Shown: positions 35,151 through 47,335 of the stretch, piece by piece
How positions within the stretch are numbered: position 1 is the first letter of the stretch
Layout of the letters: each line of letters starts with the position of its first letter
From: Erpobdella octoculata
Taxonomy: Eukaryota > Annelida > Clitellata > Hirudinida > Erpobdellidae
DNA: 64,000 nt
Direction of reading: 5' to 3'
NCBI GenBank assembly: GCA_963978895.1
Contig: OZ022243.1
Coordinates: forward strand, 10,287,396-10,351,395
Notes under the pieces: model-generated
The model's database searches: none
The model's input: only the letters and a program-made list of their open reading frames with translations
Told to the model about the DNA's origin: nothing
Program-made: the position numbers and the translations under genes

Positions 35151-36560
35151 GAGTTGGTCTTTTCTTGATCACTTTTTTCTGACTGAGACCTGGCATGACT
35201 CTGTCTTTTCTCCTTCTCTCTTTGCTTCTATCCTCACTGCCTTTCTTTTGTTGAGCAGGTTAGGCGTTCCGTTGATCCTTTGTCTGCTCAACATTCTTTC
35301 AATGGTGGCATCTGCCTTCTCTTCAAGTCTTTTTACTCTGTTTTTGTAAATACTTCTAATAAATTCTCATTTTTTGTATGCCTCTATACTTCTTTTAAAA
35401 TTAACTCTTTTAAGTTTATTTTTGTAAGTGTCTATAGGCCTCCAAAATGTTCTAAACCACAATTTTAGGAGGATTTTTATAAAATTTCTGAATATCTTTT
35501 TTTATCTACTTTTTCTTTACTATTGAAAATTTTAATATTCCTATTAATAAAACCAAGGATTCTCTTTTCTCTTAATTTTTTGAAATTTTGTCTACTTTTA
35601 ATTTCTTTCAGAATTGTGTCTCTCCGACTCATAATCGGGGCAACACATTGGATCTTATTATTTCTTCTTTTTTTCTAATATAGGTTTTAACTACTAAAAT
35701 TAATAACATTAGATTTTTTAGTAATAGTCAAACTCCTATTTTTTTTTAATTCTCAACTGAAACATTTATTTCTTTCTCTCCTATCACACTTGACTATCGT
35801 ACTAAACTTATTAACTCTATGTCTTTGTCTATTTGCTTTTTGGTTTTTATTCCTACTCCTATCTTTAAACACCTTTTTTTTATCCAATCTTACTTGACCT
35901 AATTAATTTATCTTTATCTACATCTGTGTTTCCTTCTGTACTCAAGTCATCCTTTATCATTCTTACTTTTAAATATGCTTCTCTTGATCCTTCTCTATCT
36001 AATCTATTTCTAAAATCATAGGAAAAATTGTATATAAACACATAAGTGCTTATCTAACTACTTTCTCATTTCTTCTTTTTTCCCAATCTGACTTTAGATC
36101 TGGCCATTTTACTGAAATTGCTCTAAACTCTATAATGATCTGATAGTTTCTACTGATTCTGGTTTCTGTAATCTTCTTTGTTTTGATTTTTTATCTGCAT
36201 TTGATACAGTTGATCACTCACTGTTATTGGATGTACTCAACAAATCTTTTAATATAACTGGTGAATCACTCTTGTAAGTTGAATTATATCTATTTGGTAA
36301 ATCTTTTTATGTATATATTGAATCTTCTAAATATACTTCTGTATCTTTAAATTATGGTGTTCCTCAAGGTTATATTTTCGGCCCTATACTGTTTATTCTA
36401 TATACTTCTGAACTTTCTCATATTATATCTTCTCAAATTTTCTATAGTCAAATGTATTTTGATAACTCTTATGTCTATTCTTCTCTCTCTAACTCTTTTC
36501 TTAAGTATGTTGTTAATCAAATAAATGGTCCAAATGTTATTAGAAAAAATGCACACTAAA
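35150..36560 (+). pseudogene. Heavily decayed non-LTR retrotransposon
   Basis: Fragments in several frames: FLTETWHDSVF (endonuclease, about 35190), VSVYRPPK (about 35425), GNTLDLIIS (about 35640), LSAFDTVDHSLLLDVLNKSF (RT, about 36200), YGVPQGYIFGPILFILYTSE (about 36355) and YFDNSYVYS (catalytic region with the DD lost, about 36450). T/C-rich and densely interrupted. A different LINE family from those at 862 and 12078. Confidence 0.7.
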
Positions 36561-36689
36561 TCAAAACTGTGTCTTAATTGTAATTGAAACTGGTCGATTA
36601 AAGTTCAATGTCTCATAGGATCAATCTTAGAACTCTTAATAAAGTCCATAAACATAGATATAAAACTACCCCGTTCTTAACAGTTTCAT

Positions 36690-37151
36690 TGCCTCCATAA
36701 TACTTTGCAAAGCGATAAACATAAATTACTTTCATTTTAGTACGTGGGCCCTTTTCAATGCGCAGATGACATCATTGACCTTTTTAATATTTTGATAGGG
36801 TCCTTCCCAGTCTTGTTGAAAGTTAGTTTATTTACAATTCTGCGTTGTGAATTGTAAAACCACACCAAATCACTTTCTTTAATTTTTTTATATTTGATTG
36901 TCGATCATAACGTGTTTTCATTTTGTCGCTGGCTGCCCTAATCCTAATTTGGGCTACCAAATGAATTTCATTGAATCAAGCCCGCAATTGTGCAGCATAT
37001 TTGCTTTCCGATTCCACTTTGTCTTCCGAACTTCCAAACATAAGATCGCAAGGAAGTCGTATCTCTCGTCCAAAAAACATTTTACTCGCGCAATTTGCAT
37101 GCATTGCATGTCTATATTTATACTATAAGTCTATGCCCCTGTAAGCCATCA
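36690..37151 (-). pseudogene. Gypsy integrase C-terminal part
   Basis: Fragments such as FGVVLQFTTQN or its neighbouring-frame reading VWFYNSQRR, then DWEGPY, match the end of gypsy integrase (D-L-V-W-x-x-x-P-x-x...W-x-G-P-Y). It continues upstream at 38422-38566 across a hAT insertion (HPQSDGMVEQFNRTIQHHL). Confidence 0.6.
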
Positions 37152-37159
37152 AGAATATT

Positions 37160-38413
37160 CAGTGTTGGGTTTGTTACTTTACTTTTGTAATTTGTTACAG
37201 TTACTTGTTCCATGATAAAAAAAGTAATTTGTTACCGTTACTTGTTATATTTTTTAAAAGTAACTTGGTACTGTTATTTTTTGGTTTTGAAAGTAATTTA
37301 TTACATTTTTGCTACTTTACAAAAAGTTGTCTACAAACAGATGCAACACCCCATAAATTGATTTTGTTTTTAAAATAAGAACACAACTTTATTATTAAAA
37401 TCAAAGAGTTATAACTAATCAGTCAAATAGGGAAGATCTTTCTTTCATTGAGCTGAAAGAAAGCTTTATTAGCTCTGAGCCGAAGTTGTTGTTGAAAATG
37501 ACTATCAGTCAAACGATTTCTTCTTGGAATCAAAATTTGACCAGCCAAGCTAAACAATCGTTCAACAGGAGCACTTGATAAAAGAGAAGTATTATATCTT
37601 TTGAACAATTTTAAGATACATGGAAATTGGACTAATGATTAAAGATCACAAGAAGTATCGCTAAGATACATATTCACCTCCGCAGTTTCATCAGTTTGCT
37701 TAAATGAATCTGTAACAAAAATAAAAAATTCTCATCTGGCTGAGGCATCTCAGGTGAACCATTTTGTTGTTCAGCCTGCATTTTAACCTGCTGCACAGCA
37801 AGCACTTGTTCATATAACAAATTGCGGGCGTAGTTTCTTCTGTCATTATCATCGAGCCACCTTAGCCAAAATTGTGGAAAGGTAAGGCTTGCAATAATCA
37901 GATCATCTCTGAGATCATAACCTTCAAACCGTCTTTTGAGACTTGTTAGAATTGTCTCAATCAAAGGAACAGCCATTTTCAGTGTTGGTTTTATTGCTTG
38001 CAGCTTTGTTCGCAATGAAGCTAGTGTGGGCAACAAATACCCTATGAAACACTTATGTCATTACAGGTTTCTTCATAATTTAACTCTATTAACTTCCATG
38101 ATCCCAAAACACGATCTGTGAACTCGCAAACGTTTCCAAAAAAGTAAACGGTAATAAAAAGAAAGTTTATATACCCATGATATAGAGTGTTGCCGCAGCA
38201 GGAAAAAGACATAACAATAATTTTTCCTAACTCGATAATAAAAAATAATAAGTAACAATTTAAAGGAATCCGTTACTGTTACTTTAAAAAAGAAATTTGT
38301 TACTGGTACTTTTTTATAATTTTGAAAAGTAATCCGTTACTGTTACTTGTTACTGAAAAAAGTAATCTGTTACTGTAATTCCGTTACATGTAATTTGCTA
38401 CTACACAACACTG
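37160..38413 (-). mobile_element. hAT element with TAAC/GTTA-rich ends, copy 1
   Basis: Terminal repeats CAGTGTTGGGTTTGTTACTT and the complement of CAGTGTTGTGTAGTAGC. The 8-bp flanks AGAATATT (37152-37159) and AGAATAAT (38414-38421) match at 7 of 8. The - strand holds transposase remnants (38036-37423) ending in [28 protein letters not shown], the hAT dimerisation motif. A large part of the transposase is missing. Confidence 0.85.
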
Positions 38414-38582
38414 AGAATAATGGAATGTGTTTATCCCAATTAACTTGGTTTTCACGACTATCTTTGACAAATGATGTTGAATAGTTCGATTAAATTGTTC
38501 CACCATACCGTCAGACTGTGGGTGAATGGAGGCTGTGTGCATTTTGTGTAAGCCTAAAACACGCACATTTCTCTAAAGTTTA

Positions 38583-39395
38583 GAGAACAACATACGGCCC
38601 GCGAGCTAAATCCGGCCTGCCAACTGATTTTATACGGCCCTCGAAGGATTTGGAGAAAAATTATTTTTTTACAGTGATCCATTTTTAATTTAATTTATTT
38701 TCAGTCTTTGGTTTTATTTATTTCCTAGACCATCGCCATCTTTCACTCACGTTAAAATATTTTAATTATATTAAATGTAATTTTTTTAAATTCAATATAA
38801 CATTTTAAATTTATTTGTATTAAATTGAATTTAAAAAATATGAGTTGCTTCAGACTTGGTCCAAATGGTACTGATTGAACTTCAGTGTGATAGTGACCTT
38901 AACAGAAAATATCGTGAATAATCTCTGGTTGATTTTTATAAACTTTACGTTCATCAAACAAGATTTCCAGTTATTCGAATGCATGCAATAAAATGATTTC
39001 ACTATTTTCAAGCACTTATTCATGTGAACAGTTTTTTCTCAAAAATGAAGCTTACCAAAAACAAAAGTAAAAGTAAATAATATAATAAAAATCTTTCTAA
39101 CCAATTTCGGGGGCAACCACTAGTTTGAGATAAAATATAAATGATACATGCAGTGAGAAAAGTTGTCAAATATCACATTGATAGTGGGAAAATAAGTCAT
39201 TAGGATGAATTTTTTTTTAATAACAATAATAAAACTATTTTATGTTCTTAGTTTCAATGAAACTGTTATTAATAATTAATTTTATTAAAAATATTTCTTG
39301 TCTAATAAATACTTATTACGTTATTTTGTTTTTGGCCCTCGAGGTTGTTTAAAAAAAAAAAGTTAGCCCCTAGTTAATAACAGTTGAGCATGCCT
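38583..39395 (+). mobile_element. hAT element of GTF2IRD2/ZBED5-like type
   Basis: Ends carry GGCCCGCGAGCTAAATCCGG (left) and GGCCCTCGAGG (right). The + frame near 38990 reads MISLFSSTYSCEQFFLKNEA, the hAT block before the dimerisation helix. Frame breaks and stops follow immediately. Confidence 0.6.
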
Positions 39396-40440
39396 GATCT
39401 ACAACAACGTTGGCAACTGTCACTGTTTTTCGATTATGTATTTCAAACATCTCTAACCATTTTGTAAAGTAATCTGTGACTACAAGAATGTACTTATTGC
39501 AAGATTTTGACACTGGAAATGGACGCTCCAAATCTATAGCATGTTTTTCAAAAAAGAAACCTACATTGTACAAAATCCTAAAAACAATTTTGTACAATGT
39601 AGGTTTAGCGTCAAACTCACAGCATTTTTTAACTGTTCGAATGGTTGTTAACCAATCAAACAGTGCACTCTTTTCCATAGGTTTATATAATTCTTTTGCA
39701 GTGCTGGAAAAGTTGGCCACAAAACGTCGATAATATGTGCACAAACCAAAATACCTTCTTAATTCCTGAGAAATTTTCGGAACAGTTACAGGAGCAGTTG
39801 GAATGGTTAACCGCTTCTCAAAGTCGGTTCCTACTTCTTCAGCAAAAACTATAAGACCAAAATATTTCAATTGGCTTTTGAAAAGTGCACACTTTGCCGA
39901 ATTTAGCTTGATACTAGCATCACGAATCCTCTTAAGAACTTCTCTAAGAATTTATAGATATTTTTTCAAACGTCTTTCCAACAACAATAATATCATCCAA
40001 ATAAACGAAACATGTCTTTTAATTCAATTCTTGTAACACATACTCCATAAGTCGCTCAAGAGTTTCAGGTGCGTTGCGCAAGCTAAATGGTATCACTGTA
40101 AATTGCCACATCCCTTCACCTATTGAAAAAGCAGTTTGCTCGCAATACTGAAAATGTATTCTCACTTGCCAATATCCGCTCTTAAAATCTAAAGTAGAAA
40201 ACATTCGAGATCCCGCAAATGTATCAATGGTGTCATCAATTTTGGGCAGAGGGTAACCATTTTTTTGTGTAACCTTGTTTAACATTCTGAGGTCGACACA
40301 AAAACGCAGCGAGTTATCATTTTTAACTACCTGTGAACTCCATGGACTATCGGATGGTTCAAAAATGTCCTGTGTTTTCATCTTTTCTAACACCTTTTTA
40401 GTTACCTCTCGCTTTGCCAGTGGAAACCTTTGTGGCAGTT
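39370..40440 (-). pseudogene. Gypsy reverse transcriptase / integrase remnant
   Basis: 40393-40019 reads IFEPSDSPWSSQVVKND, LRFCVDLRMLNKVT, FSTLDFKSGYWQV and FSLRNAPETLERLMEYVL. A shifted frame supplies the catalytic VYLDDIIVVGKTF near 40000. 39870-39370 continues with the RT connection (FGLCTYYRRFVANFS) and then jumps directly to integrase (NKYILVVTDYFTKWLEMFEI), so RNase H and the H2C2 region have been deleted. Confidence 0.85.
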
Positions 40441-40689
40441 AGCGAATGGGTTTTGTATTACCAGTCAAATTCGGTGTTCTTTGTCAATAGCTATTATATC
40501 ACAATATTCTTCAATCAGTTTTTCAGCTTTTTACAACGTTTTTATTAGGTCACAAAGTTGTTTGTTTGTTTGAGATCTTTGGCAAACCTTTCTCAATAAA
40601 TATATAAAAATATAACAAAAATATCCAAAAACCATATCCAAAAATCATAACTGTAAGTACTCTCTGAGAGAAGTTATTCATAGTTTTAT

Positions 40690-40878
<189 letters not shown>

Positions 40879-40949
40879 CTTGGATGCCATGAACCAGCGT
40901 GAAAAAGTGAGAGAAGGAGGAAGACGAAACAACTCGATGATGAGTCAGA

Positions 40950-41110
40950 GAAACTTTGATAAGCATGCATGCTGTAACGAACGAATAAAAATAATCATGA
41001 ATATGAATGAACTTGAATGAAGATGCGACAGCAGGAAGAGGATTAGTAGGAAAAAGTTCGATGAGCCTGCATGCTGTAAATAATCATGAATATGAATGAA
41101 CTTGTCACAG
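40950..41110. repeat. Short direct duplication
   Basis: GCATGCTGTAA...AATAATCATGAATATGAATG, then AACTTG, occurs twice (about 40967-41020 and 41070-41105). Confidence 0.6.
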
Positions 41111-41795
41111 TGTGTAACAGGGCCGTAGCCAGAGGCAAAAATTTACCGAGGAAAAAACCAATCTATTACTATAGGCGCAAAAAACCTACAGCAGCTATAT
41201 GTGGGTGTATGCCCTCAAAAGTTGAATTTTTCTAAAGCATATTTTGATTTCACTCTTGCTTTTCCTTTTTTTCAAATATAACTAATACACAGTCCAACTT
41301 ATTTATGATCAATATCTAGAGTAAATGTAAAAAACCAAACTTCTAATTTTCTAAAAATTATGAGAGAACAAGATTGACAAATGAAAATTTGTAATAACGA
41401 AGAGCTATTAAAAAATTGTTGTATACTAAAATTAAACAGAATGTTAAAAAGTAAAAAAGTGTTTGATACTAATAAAGTTAATTGAAGCGCAGTTATTTTC
41501 ATATGTGAAACCAAGCCTCCAGCGTAGTATGCATGCGCAGAGCATTTTTTGCGTCGCAGTTTCAACGGCATGTTTCCTCCTATTTCGCTTTGTGAGGCGA
41601 GTGATGCTTTCGTTTGCACGTAACTTATTTATTAGTTGGCGCCGGATTCTCAGACTTGGTTTATATTTTATTATATTCTATAAACATTAATCTATAACAT
41701 ATCTATATTGAATATCCATGTATATTGAAAACATTTATTCTAAAAGCTCAAATTCTTATAAAATTTCACTCATCAAAAACAAAAAAGTAGAAAAT
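41111..41795. other. No gene recognised
   Basis: An isolated hAT-end-like CAGGGCCGTAGCCAGAGGC at about 41119 has no visible partner. The open stretches are unassigned. Confidence 0.35.
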
Positions 41796-42077
41796 AATTA
41801 ATTAATAAAAAATACATTTTTTTTAAAAACAACGTTTTTCTTGCGCCCTAAAAAGTGTAGTATAATATTCCTATAATTCATATACAACGGAAAAACGTTG
41901 CGGGCACATAATAGGCTACGGCTACAACATCAACAACTTTAATAAAACAAATGGTTATAAAAAATAATGCGCCCGCAACGTTTTTCGTTGTATTTGAATT
42001 ATAGGAAAATTATTTTATACTTTTTAGGGCCCAAGGAAAACGTTGTTTTTTAAAAATTGTATTTTTTGTTAATTAAT
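41796..42077. mobile_element. MITE family A, copy 2
   Basis: The left arm starts TTAATTAATAAAAAATACA and the right arm ends TGTATTTTTTGTTAATTAA. The interior matches copy 1 at 10447-10678 (CAACGTTTTTCGTTGTAT, TATTTTATACTTTTTAGGG). Confidence 0.8.
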
Positions 42078-42198
42078 TTTCATAGTCCATTGGTTTTAGT
42101 GAAGTTTTAGCTGCTTCAAGCAGTGCCTGAATTGGCAAGTGCTTCATTCTATTTTTTTTATTATTTTCACCAATAATCAATAACCGTGTTACATGTGG

Positions 42199-42480
42199 GA
42201 CGTGTCGGTCTAGTGGTACAGACACCGGCTTTGAGAGTCGGAGGACCCGGTTTGATTTCCAGTCCGGGCACGTAATCTCCTTGAGCAAGAAACTAACTCA
42301 CATGTGCTCACGTCAACTCAGCATTTTATCCTTTAGTGGTCGATAAATGAGTACCAACTTTGTTTGGGGGTTAAAGTCCTTTGTGCATTTGTTGAGCTAG
42401 CGAGTAGTATGCGGGGCTGGCAGTGGCGCCCTAAAACACCGCATACGCCGTTATATAGTTCTATCTGCAAGTTGCCTACA
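42199..42480 (+). mobile_element. tRNA-derived SINE
   Basis: The head looks like a tRNA: a box A-like TGTCGGTCTAGTGGTACAG, an anticodon-arm-like CCGGCTTTGAGAGTCGG and a box B-like GGTTTGATTTCC. It is followed by a non-tRNA body (GTCGATAAATGAGTACCAAC, then GGGGTTAAAGTCC). Anticodon TGA would suggest a serine-like ancestor, but the T-arm loop is wrong for a working tRNA. Confidence 0.65.
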
Positions 42481-42679
42481 TTGTAAATCACCCTTTAAAC
42501 AGCTTCTGCTGCACACAACGTTTTATAAATTGTCGTATAACACATGCCAATATGTGATTGACTGGGCTGCTTATCGCAATTTCGTCATCTTTTGTTAGTC
42601 ACCTATCGCTTTCTGTCACGTTCAGAACCCTGACTAGCACGTAGTTTCCTGAATCCGTTTGTACCAGTGTTTTTACGAT

Positions 42680-43880
42680 CATTTAATCCATGTTTTTCAA
42701 CTCCGTTCAGGTTGCTCGGTGAACCAAACAACTCTTGAGTTTTTACCGTTTTTTACTCGCTTTGCCAAATGTGTTTTGTCTTTATAGTAAACAGGTATTT
42801 CCATAAACACCTGTTCAAATGTTTTCAATTGAAAGTCCAAAGCCAAACCCTAAGCTCTCGTAAAGTCAAGCCCAATTAGATACTCTTCCTCTAGGTCGGC
42901 AACCAAAAACTGAGGCTGATAGGTCTTATTTCTTAGCCTAATTTCAGTTTAAAAAATTACTTGAACAAGCTCCTCAGTTGCAGTCTTAAGACAAATGTAT
43001 TCTCCACTATGCAAAACCTTTCTTTTTGCTAAACAAAAATTATAATTGGCCATGAAGCCCCAGTATCAATAATAAACTCACAATTTTTTATTCCCAATCT
43101 ACCTTCTACAAATAAATTTGTTTTTTTCCAAAAACGCAACTAACACAAATTTGCAAAATAAATTATTGTTTACTTTCACAGAATCTGATCCCTTCTTGCT
43201 GGATTGAGCTCTTATGGGTTTTTCTTGTTTAAAATCATTATGCCTACAGTAGTCCGTTTTCTTCTTTTGCCCGGGTCTACACATCTGAAATCCACATTTT
43301 TGTAGATGTCCAAGTCTTTCAGAATTCCAACAGCGTCATGGATTACCTTTTTACCAGTTAGGTTTTTTATCTAAAATTTTCCACACTCATTCATCCAGTT
43401 CATCTTCATCCCAATTTTTACTTTCCTTACTCGATGAGACCTATCAAATAGTTTTAGAGAGGTTTCATAATTTAAAGCAAATGCTAAAGCCTCACTGTAA
43501 CCAGCTATACAGGCAACACTAAGAACTTTCCGGGTTTCAAAGTTTTTCAAGGCCACTATGAATCTATCCGTAATGATTGTGTTGAGGACATCTTAAGGTT
43601 ATTCCAAATAAGCAAGTCGTTCTACAAACTCATCCAACAGTTGCAGGCTTTTTTGGGTTCCTGGCGTCGAATCTTGATTTGTGCACGAAAAATTTTCGGC
43701 ATGTGTCAAATCTACTCTCGAAGGTTTTTATATTTGCATTGTTATCGTCTTTATTTGCAATAAAACTCAAAAACCTGTCAAGCTTCTCATTTCAGAGAAA
43801 ATATCAAATTTTCTGCCTTCTGCTGGCTGGTCATCATCTATGTTTAAAAAAAACAATTCAAATATATCTAAATAATTTTT
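42680..43880 (-). pseudogene. Gypsy gag/protease remnant
   Basis: The - strand at 43098-43030 reads CEFIIDTGASWPI, the retropepsin active-site motif. Just upstream is a degenerate zinc knuckle (CWNSERLGHLQKC, about 43340-43300). Further gag-like pieces reach about 43870. Many stops. Confidence 0.65.
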
Positions 43881-44400
43881 TACATGAATAAACTTAAAAA
43901 AACCTTTTTAAAAATAAGTTGTAATAAATGGAAAGCAGGAAAATCCAGAAATAGAACTGTTTTTTTTTTCTTAATGATGCCTCATCTTCACAATGAGGGT
44001 AGTGGACGAGGCTAACGATGTCTCGTAATGTTTTAATAACCAAAAACGTACTATTAGAATAACTGTCAACGTATTTAAAAAACCTCGTCACGAGACTCAG
44101 ATTCTACTTCTCCAAGTTCATTGTTCTGTGAAACAGAGGTAACCATAGATATCTATAGGTAAAAGATGTTATGAAAAAAACCAAAACAGATTTTGCTTCA
44201 GTTACTTAATAGATGCAAACATATTACTTCAATATGAAAGTGATGGTTACCTTTGCAAGTTACTAAAACTTGAAATACTATTACATTAACGGTTTAATCT
44301 ACAGTAATAATTATACTAGAAAAGAGTATTAGCAAATATTACAGTACTGGTCGTAATAAAGCTTTCATTGAAAAACTAAATCTGATATTTCTCAATTCAG
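43881..44400. other. Intronic sequence before EGFR exon 7
   Basis: No gene recognised. Confidence 0.5.
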
Positions 44401-44521
44401 GCTTGTCGAAATTTTAACGACAGTGGAACATGTGTCAAGATTTGTCCTAACAGTTCAATTGGATCGAATCAAACTGAAGCAAAATATCACCATGAAAATC
44501 AATGTGTCAGCAAATGTCCGG
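44401..44521 (+). CDS. EGFR: EGFR exon (domain II dimerisation-arm region, equivalent of human exon 7)
   Basis: 121 nt, phase 0 in and phase 1 out. The acceptor is TTTCTCAATTCAG and the donor GTATGT. It reads ACRNFNDSGTCVKICP, then NSSIGSNQTEAKYHHENQC, then VSKCP. This is the furin-like repeat containing the receptor dimerisation arm between C-V-K-I-C-P and K-Y-x-x-x-x-x-C-V-x-K-C-P. The loop has 19 residues between cysteines against 26 in human EGFR (from memory) and lacks the Y-N-P...Y motif. Sequons NDS, NSS and NQT are present. Confidence 0.93.
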
Positions 44522-44589
44522 GTATGTTTTAATCTACATTGTATACATATATATATATATATGTACATTATATATAAATAAATAAATAA

Positions 44590-44634
<45 letters not shown>

Positions 44635-45230
44635 ATTATATATATATATATATATATATAATGTAGATCGTCCCGTAATGACAATAAAACCGACATGAAA
44701 TTTTATTATGGTTATGTAATATAAAACTATTTGAATTTTATTAGTAATTTAACCAAACTTTGTAGTTTCACCAGATATTTAAAAAAAACAATAGCTCAGC
44801 TGCGTTATCATAATTGTTTTTCTGTGTTGTGTTTGCTAATTAGAAAAATATAAATCTTTTAAAAACTACAACCTCAGTGTCCATTTATCACTTTTTTAGA
44901 CTATACGATGACCTAATAGCTATGAGTGCAAAAACATAAAACAAACAGACGAACAACCCTCAAAAATGACTTTGAAAACTGTTGTATTGAAAATAATCGT
45001 TCCTGGGAAAAAACAAAACTTTTTAGTGACTTTTTAAGCACGTGGAGCTATACCGAATAACTAAGTGAAGTTTTCATTGTTCATAATAAAGTGTTTTTAC
45101 TAACAACGTTTTTAATTGGAAAAACGACTGCACAAATTACTTCGTCGTGAGCTTCAGTTACATATTTTGTTTGACATTTTATGACAATTAAATTTTTTTC
45201 GAAAAAAAATCTATATGATCTCTCCGCATA
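44522..45230. other. EGFR intron 7 start with (AT)n tracts
   Basis: 44548-44660 is interrupted (AT)n/(ATAA)n. No gene recognised. Confidence 0.55.
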
Positions 45231-45239
45231 TTGAGCTGG

Positions 45240-45713
45240 CACGTAAACAGGACATCAGCGTGTTGATATGCGGTAATGTGGGTCCTCAGAGAAATTAGAC
45301 CTTTTGTTCCTCGAGAGGTTCTAACAACTCTTGTACTTCAGCTGGTTTTAACAGAACAGGACTACTGCAACTCTTTACTCACTAATGTTAACAAAAAAAC
45401 ACTCTATACTCTCCAAAAAATATTGAACACTGCTGCCAGACTTGTCTTCGCGTTGAGTAGAGCTCGTCGTGTCACTCCGCTATTAGACAAGGTAAAAAAG
45501 TCCAGAAAGAGTTACTCTAAAAATCTCAAACATCATTTTCGAAGCCGTGTTCTACGGATTGCAGAAATACATCTTTCCTGGTTATTTCAAATACAGTTCA
45601 AAGAAGATCATCTCTCCGATCAGCTCATCTTCACACTCTCATCATCCCTAGATCCCGTCTCTCAAAGTATGGCTGCCGATCCTTTGACTGTTTGTTTGTT
45701 GACTTGGTGTTGA
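45240..45713 (+). pseudogene. LINE fragment (C-terminal part of ORF2)
   Basis: The open frame 45276-45713 reads LREIRPFVPREVLTTLVLQL, then DYCNSLLTNVNKKTLYTLQK, then LNTAARLVF and RVTPLL. This is the post-RT region of L2/CR1-type LINEs (D-Y-C-N-S-L-L...L-Q-x-x-x-N-x-A-A-R-L-V). Only this 3' piece remains. Confidence 0.75.
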
Positions 45714-46494
45714 GTACTTTTATAATCTTTTGCTTGATTTTAAAGTTTTTTTAAAAATTGGAAAAAATAAAATGCACATCAATTTTACGATTTGAATTAA
45801 TGTCATCCAAATCCGGCTGTTGGATAACTGTACTAATCTGTAGGTTAAACAGTTTTTAGCACAAATTTTTGAGATAGCATAGCTGTAGAACAGTCTATTC
45901 AATACCTGTTTAATATTTACTGTGCTCTACATAACTGAGATCAATTTTTATTTGCTTTTAATCTTGCTTATTCATCAATCTTTTTTCCACGAATTTATCA
46001 TAAAAAAGTAATGAGGTCACACCTAATATTGATATTAATCATAAACTTCAATAAGCAAAGTCACACATGTACACAAACATTTTTTTTAAAGTCAATTGGA
46101 TTTTTATTCAGCTTTGTTTTTAAACAATTTAATACGAAACAATTAATTGTTAATGACTGTTAAGAATAAACACTACCCATTCATAACAAACTCTACTTTC
46201 TAAAAAGTAGTTCTTACCTGAAACCGTAGCGGAAAAACCACCATAAAGCGGCAGCTGTATAATCTAAGTTTTCACCAGTGATATTTTATTAACGAAAAAT
46301 AAAACTAGTACGAGAAAGATTGGCCGTAGTTAACTAAAACTATAACTAAACTAAAAAGAGTTGCACAACTAAAACTGGAATGATTTGTTCTAAAACTAAC
46401 TAAATCTAAAATAAATAATTCTATATGTTTAGTTATTTTGTGTTATTTGGCAAAAGATTTTAATTTAAATATATAAGTATACGAACAGTGATGG
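45714..46494. other. No gene recognised
   Basis: AT-rich intronic sequence. 46330-46430 contains AACTAAAAC-type repeats. Confidence 0.4.
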
Positions 46495-47335
46495 GTAGTA
46501 ACAAATTACAAGTAACGGAATTACAGTAACAAATTACTTTTTTCAGTAACAAGTAACGTAACAGATTACTTTTCAAAATTGTAACAAAGTAACAGTAACA
46601 AATTACTTTTTTTAAAGTAACAGTAACGGATTTTTAAAAATTGTTACTTGTTACTTTTTATTTTCGAGCATTGGATCAAACGTAAGATGGCGCGAGCCTG
46701 GACCAATACGAGCAAAGTGTGCCACTGGATTCATGATCGCGTTCATTTTAACAACGCGCCATATCAGGGCAAACAAACTTTCTTTTTATTATCGTTTACT
46801 CTTTCGGAAACGTTTGCGAGTTCACAGATCGTGTTTTGGGATCATGGAAGTTAATAAAAAGTTAAATTATGAAGAAACTTGTAATGAAATCGGATGGGTG
46901 CATCGGCTAGAAAAATATTTTAAAATAACTGAAAATGACGGAAAGAACGTCAAGGTGTTGTGTCTACAGTGTCTGCCTAAGAAAGTGTATCTAATTTGTT
47001 ATATGAGCAAGTGCTTGCTGTACAGCAGGTTGAAATGCAGGCTGAACAACAAAATGGTTCAGCTGAGATGCCTCAGCCAGATGATGATTTTTTTATTTTT
47101 GTTACAGATACATTTAAGCAAACTGATGAAACTGCGGAGGTGGATATGTATCTTAGCGATACTTCACGTGATATTGAATCATTACTCAAATTTCCATGTA
47201 TCTTGAAATTGTTCAAAAGATATAATACTTCTTTTCCATCAAGTGCTCCTGTTGAACGGCCGTTTAGCTTGGCTGGTCAAATTTTGACTCCAAGAAGAAA
47301 TCGTTTGACTGATAGTCATTTTCAACTTCGAATTA
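46495..47335 (+). mobile_element. hAT element with TAAC/GTTA-rich ends, copy 2 (right end lost)
   Basis: Starts CAGTGATGGGTAGTAACAAA. It encodes pieces of the same transposase as copy 1: IGWVHRLEKYFKI with VLCLQCLPKK, a BED-finger-like start (46850-47000), then YEQVLAVQQVEMQAEQQNGS and SSAPVERPFSLAGQ with RNRLTDSHF. The middle is deleted, as in copy 1. Confidence 0.75.

Noticed and set aside
42199..42275. Functional tRNA gene
   Set aside because: Box A and B are present, but the T-arm loop is too long and the sequence continues into a SINE body.
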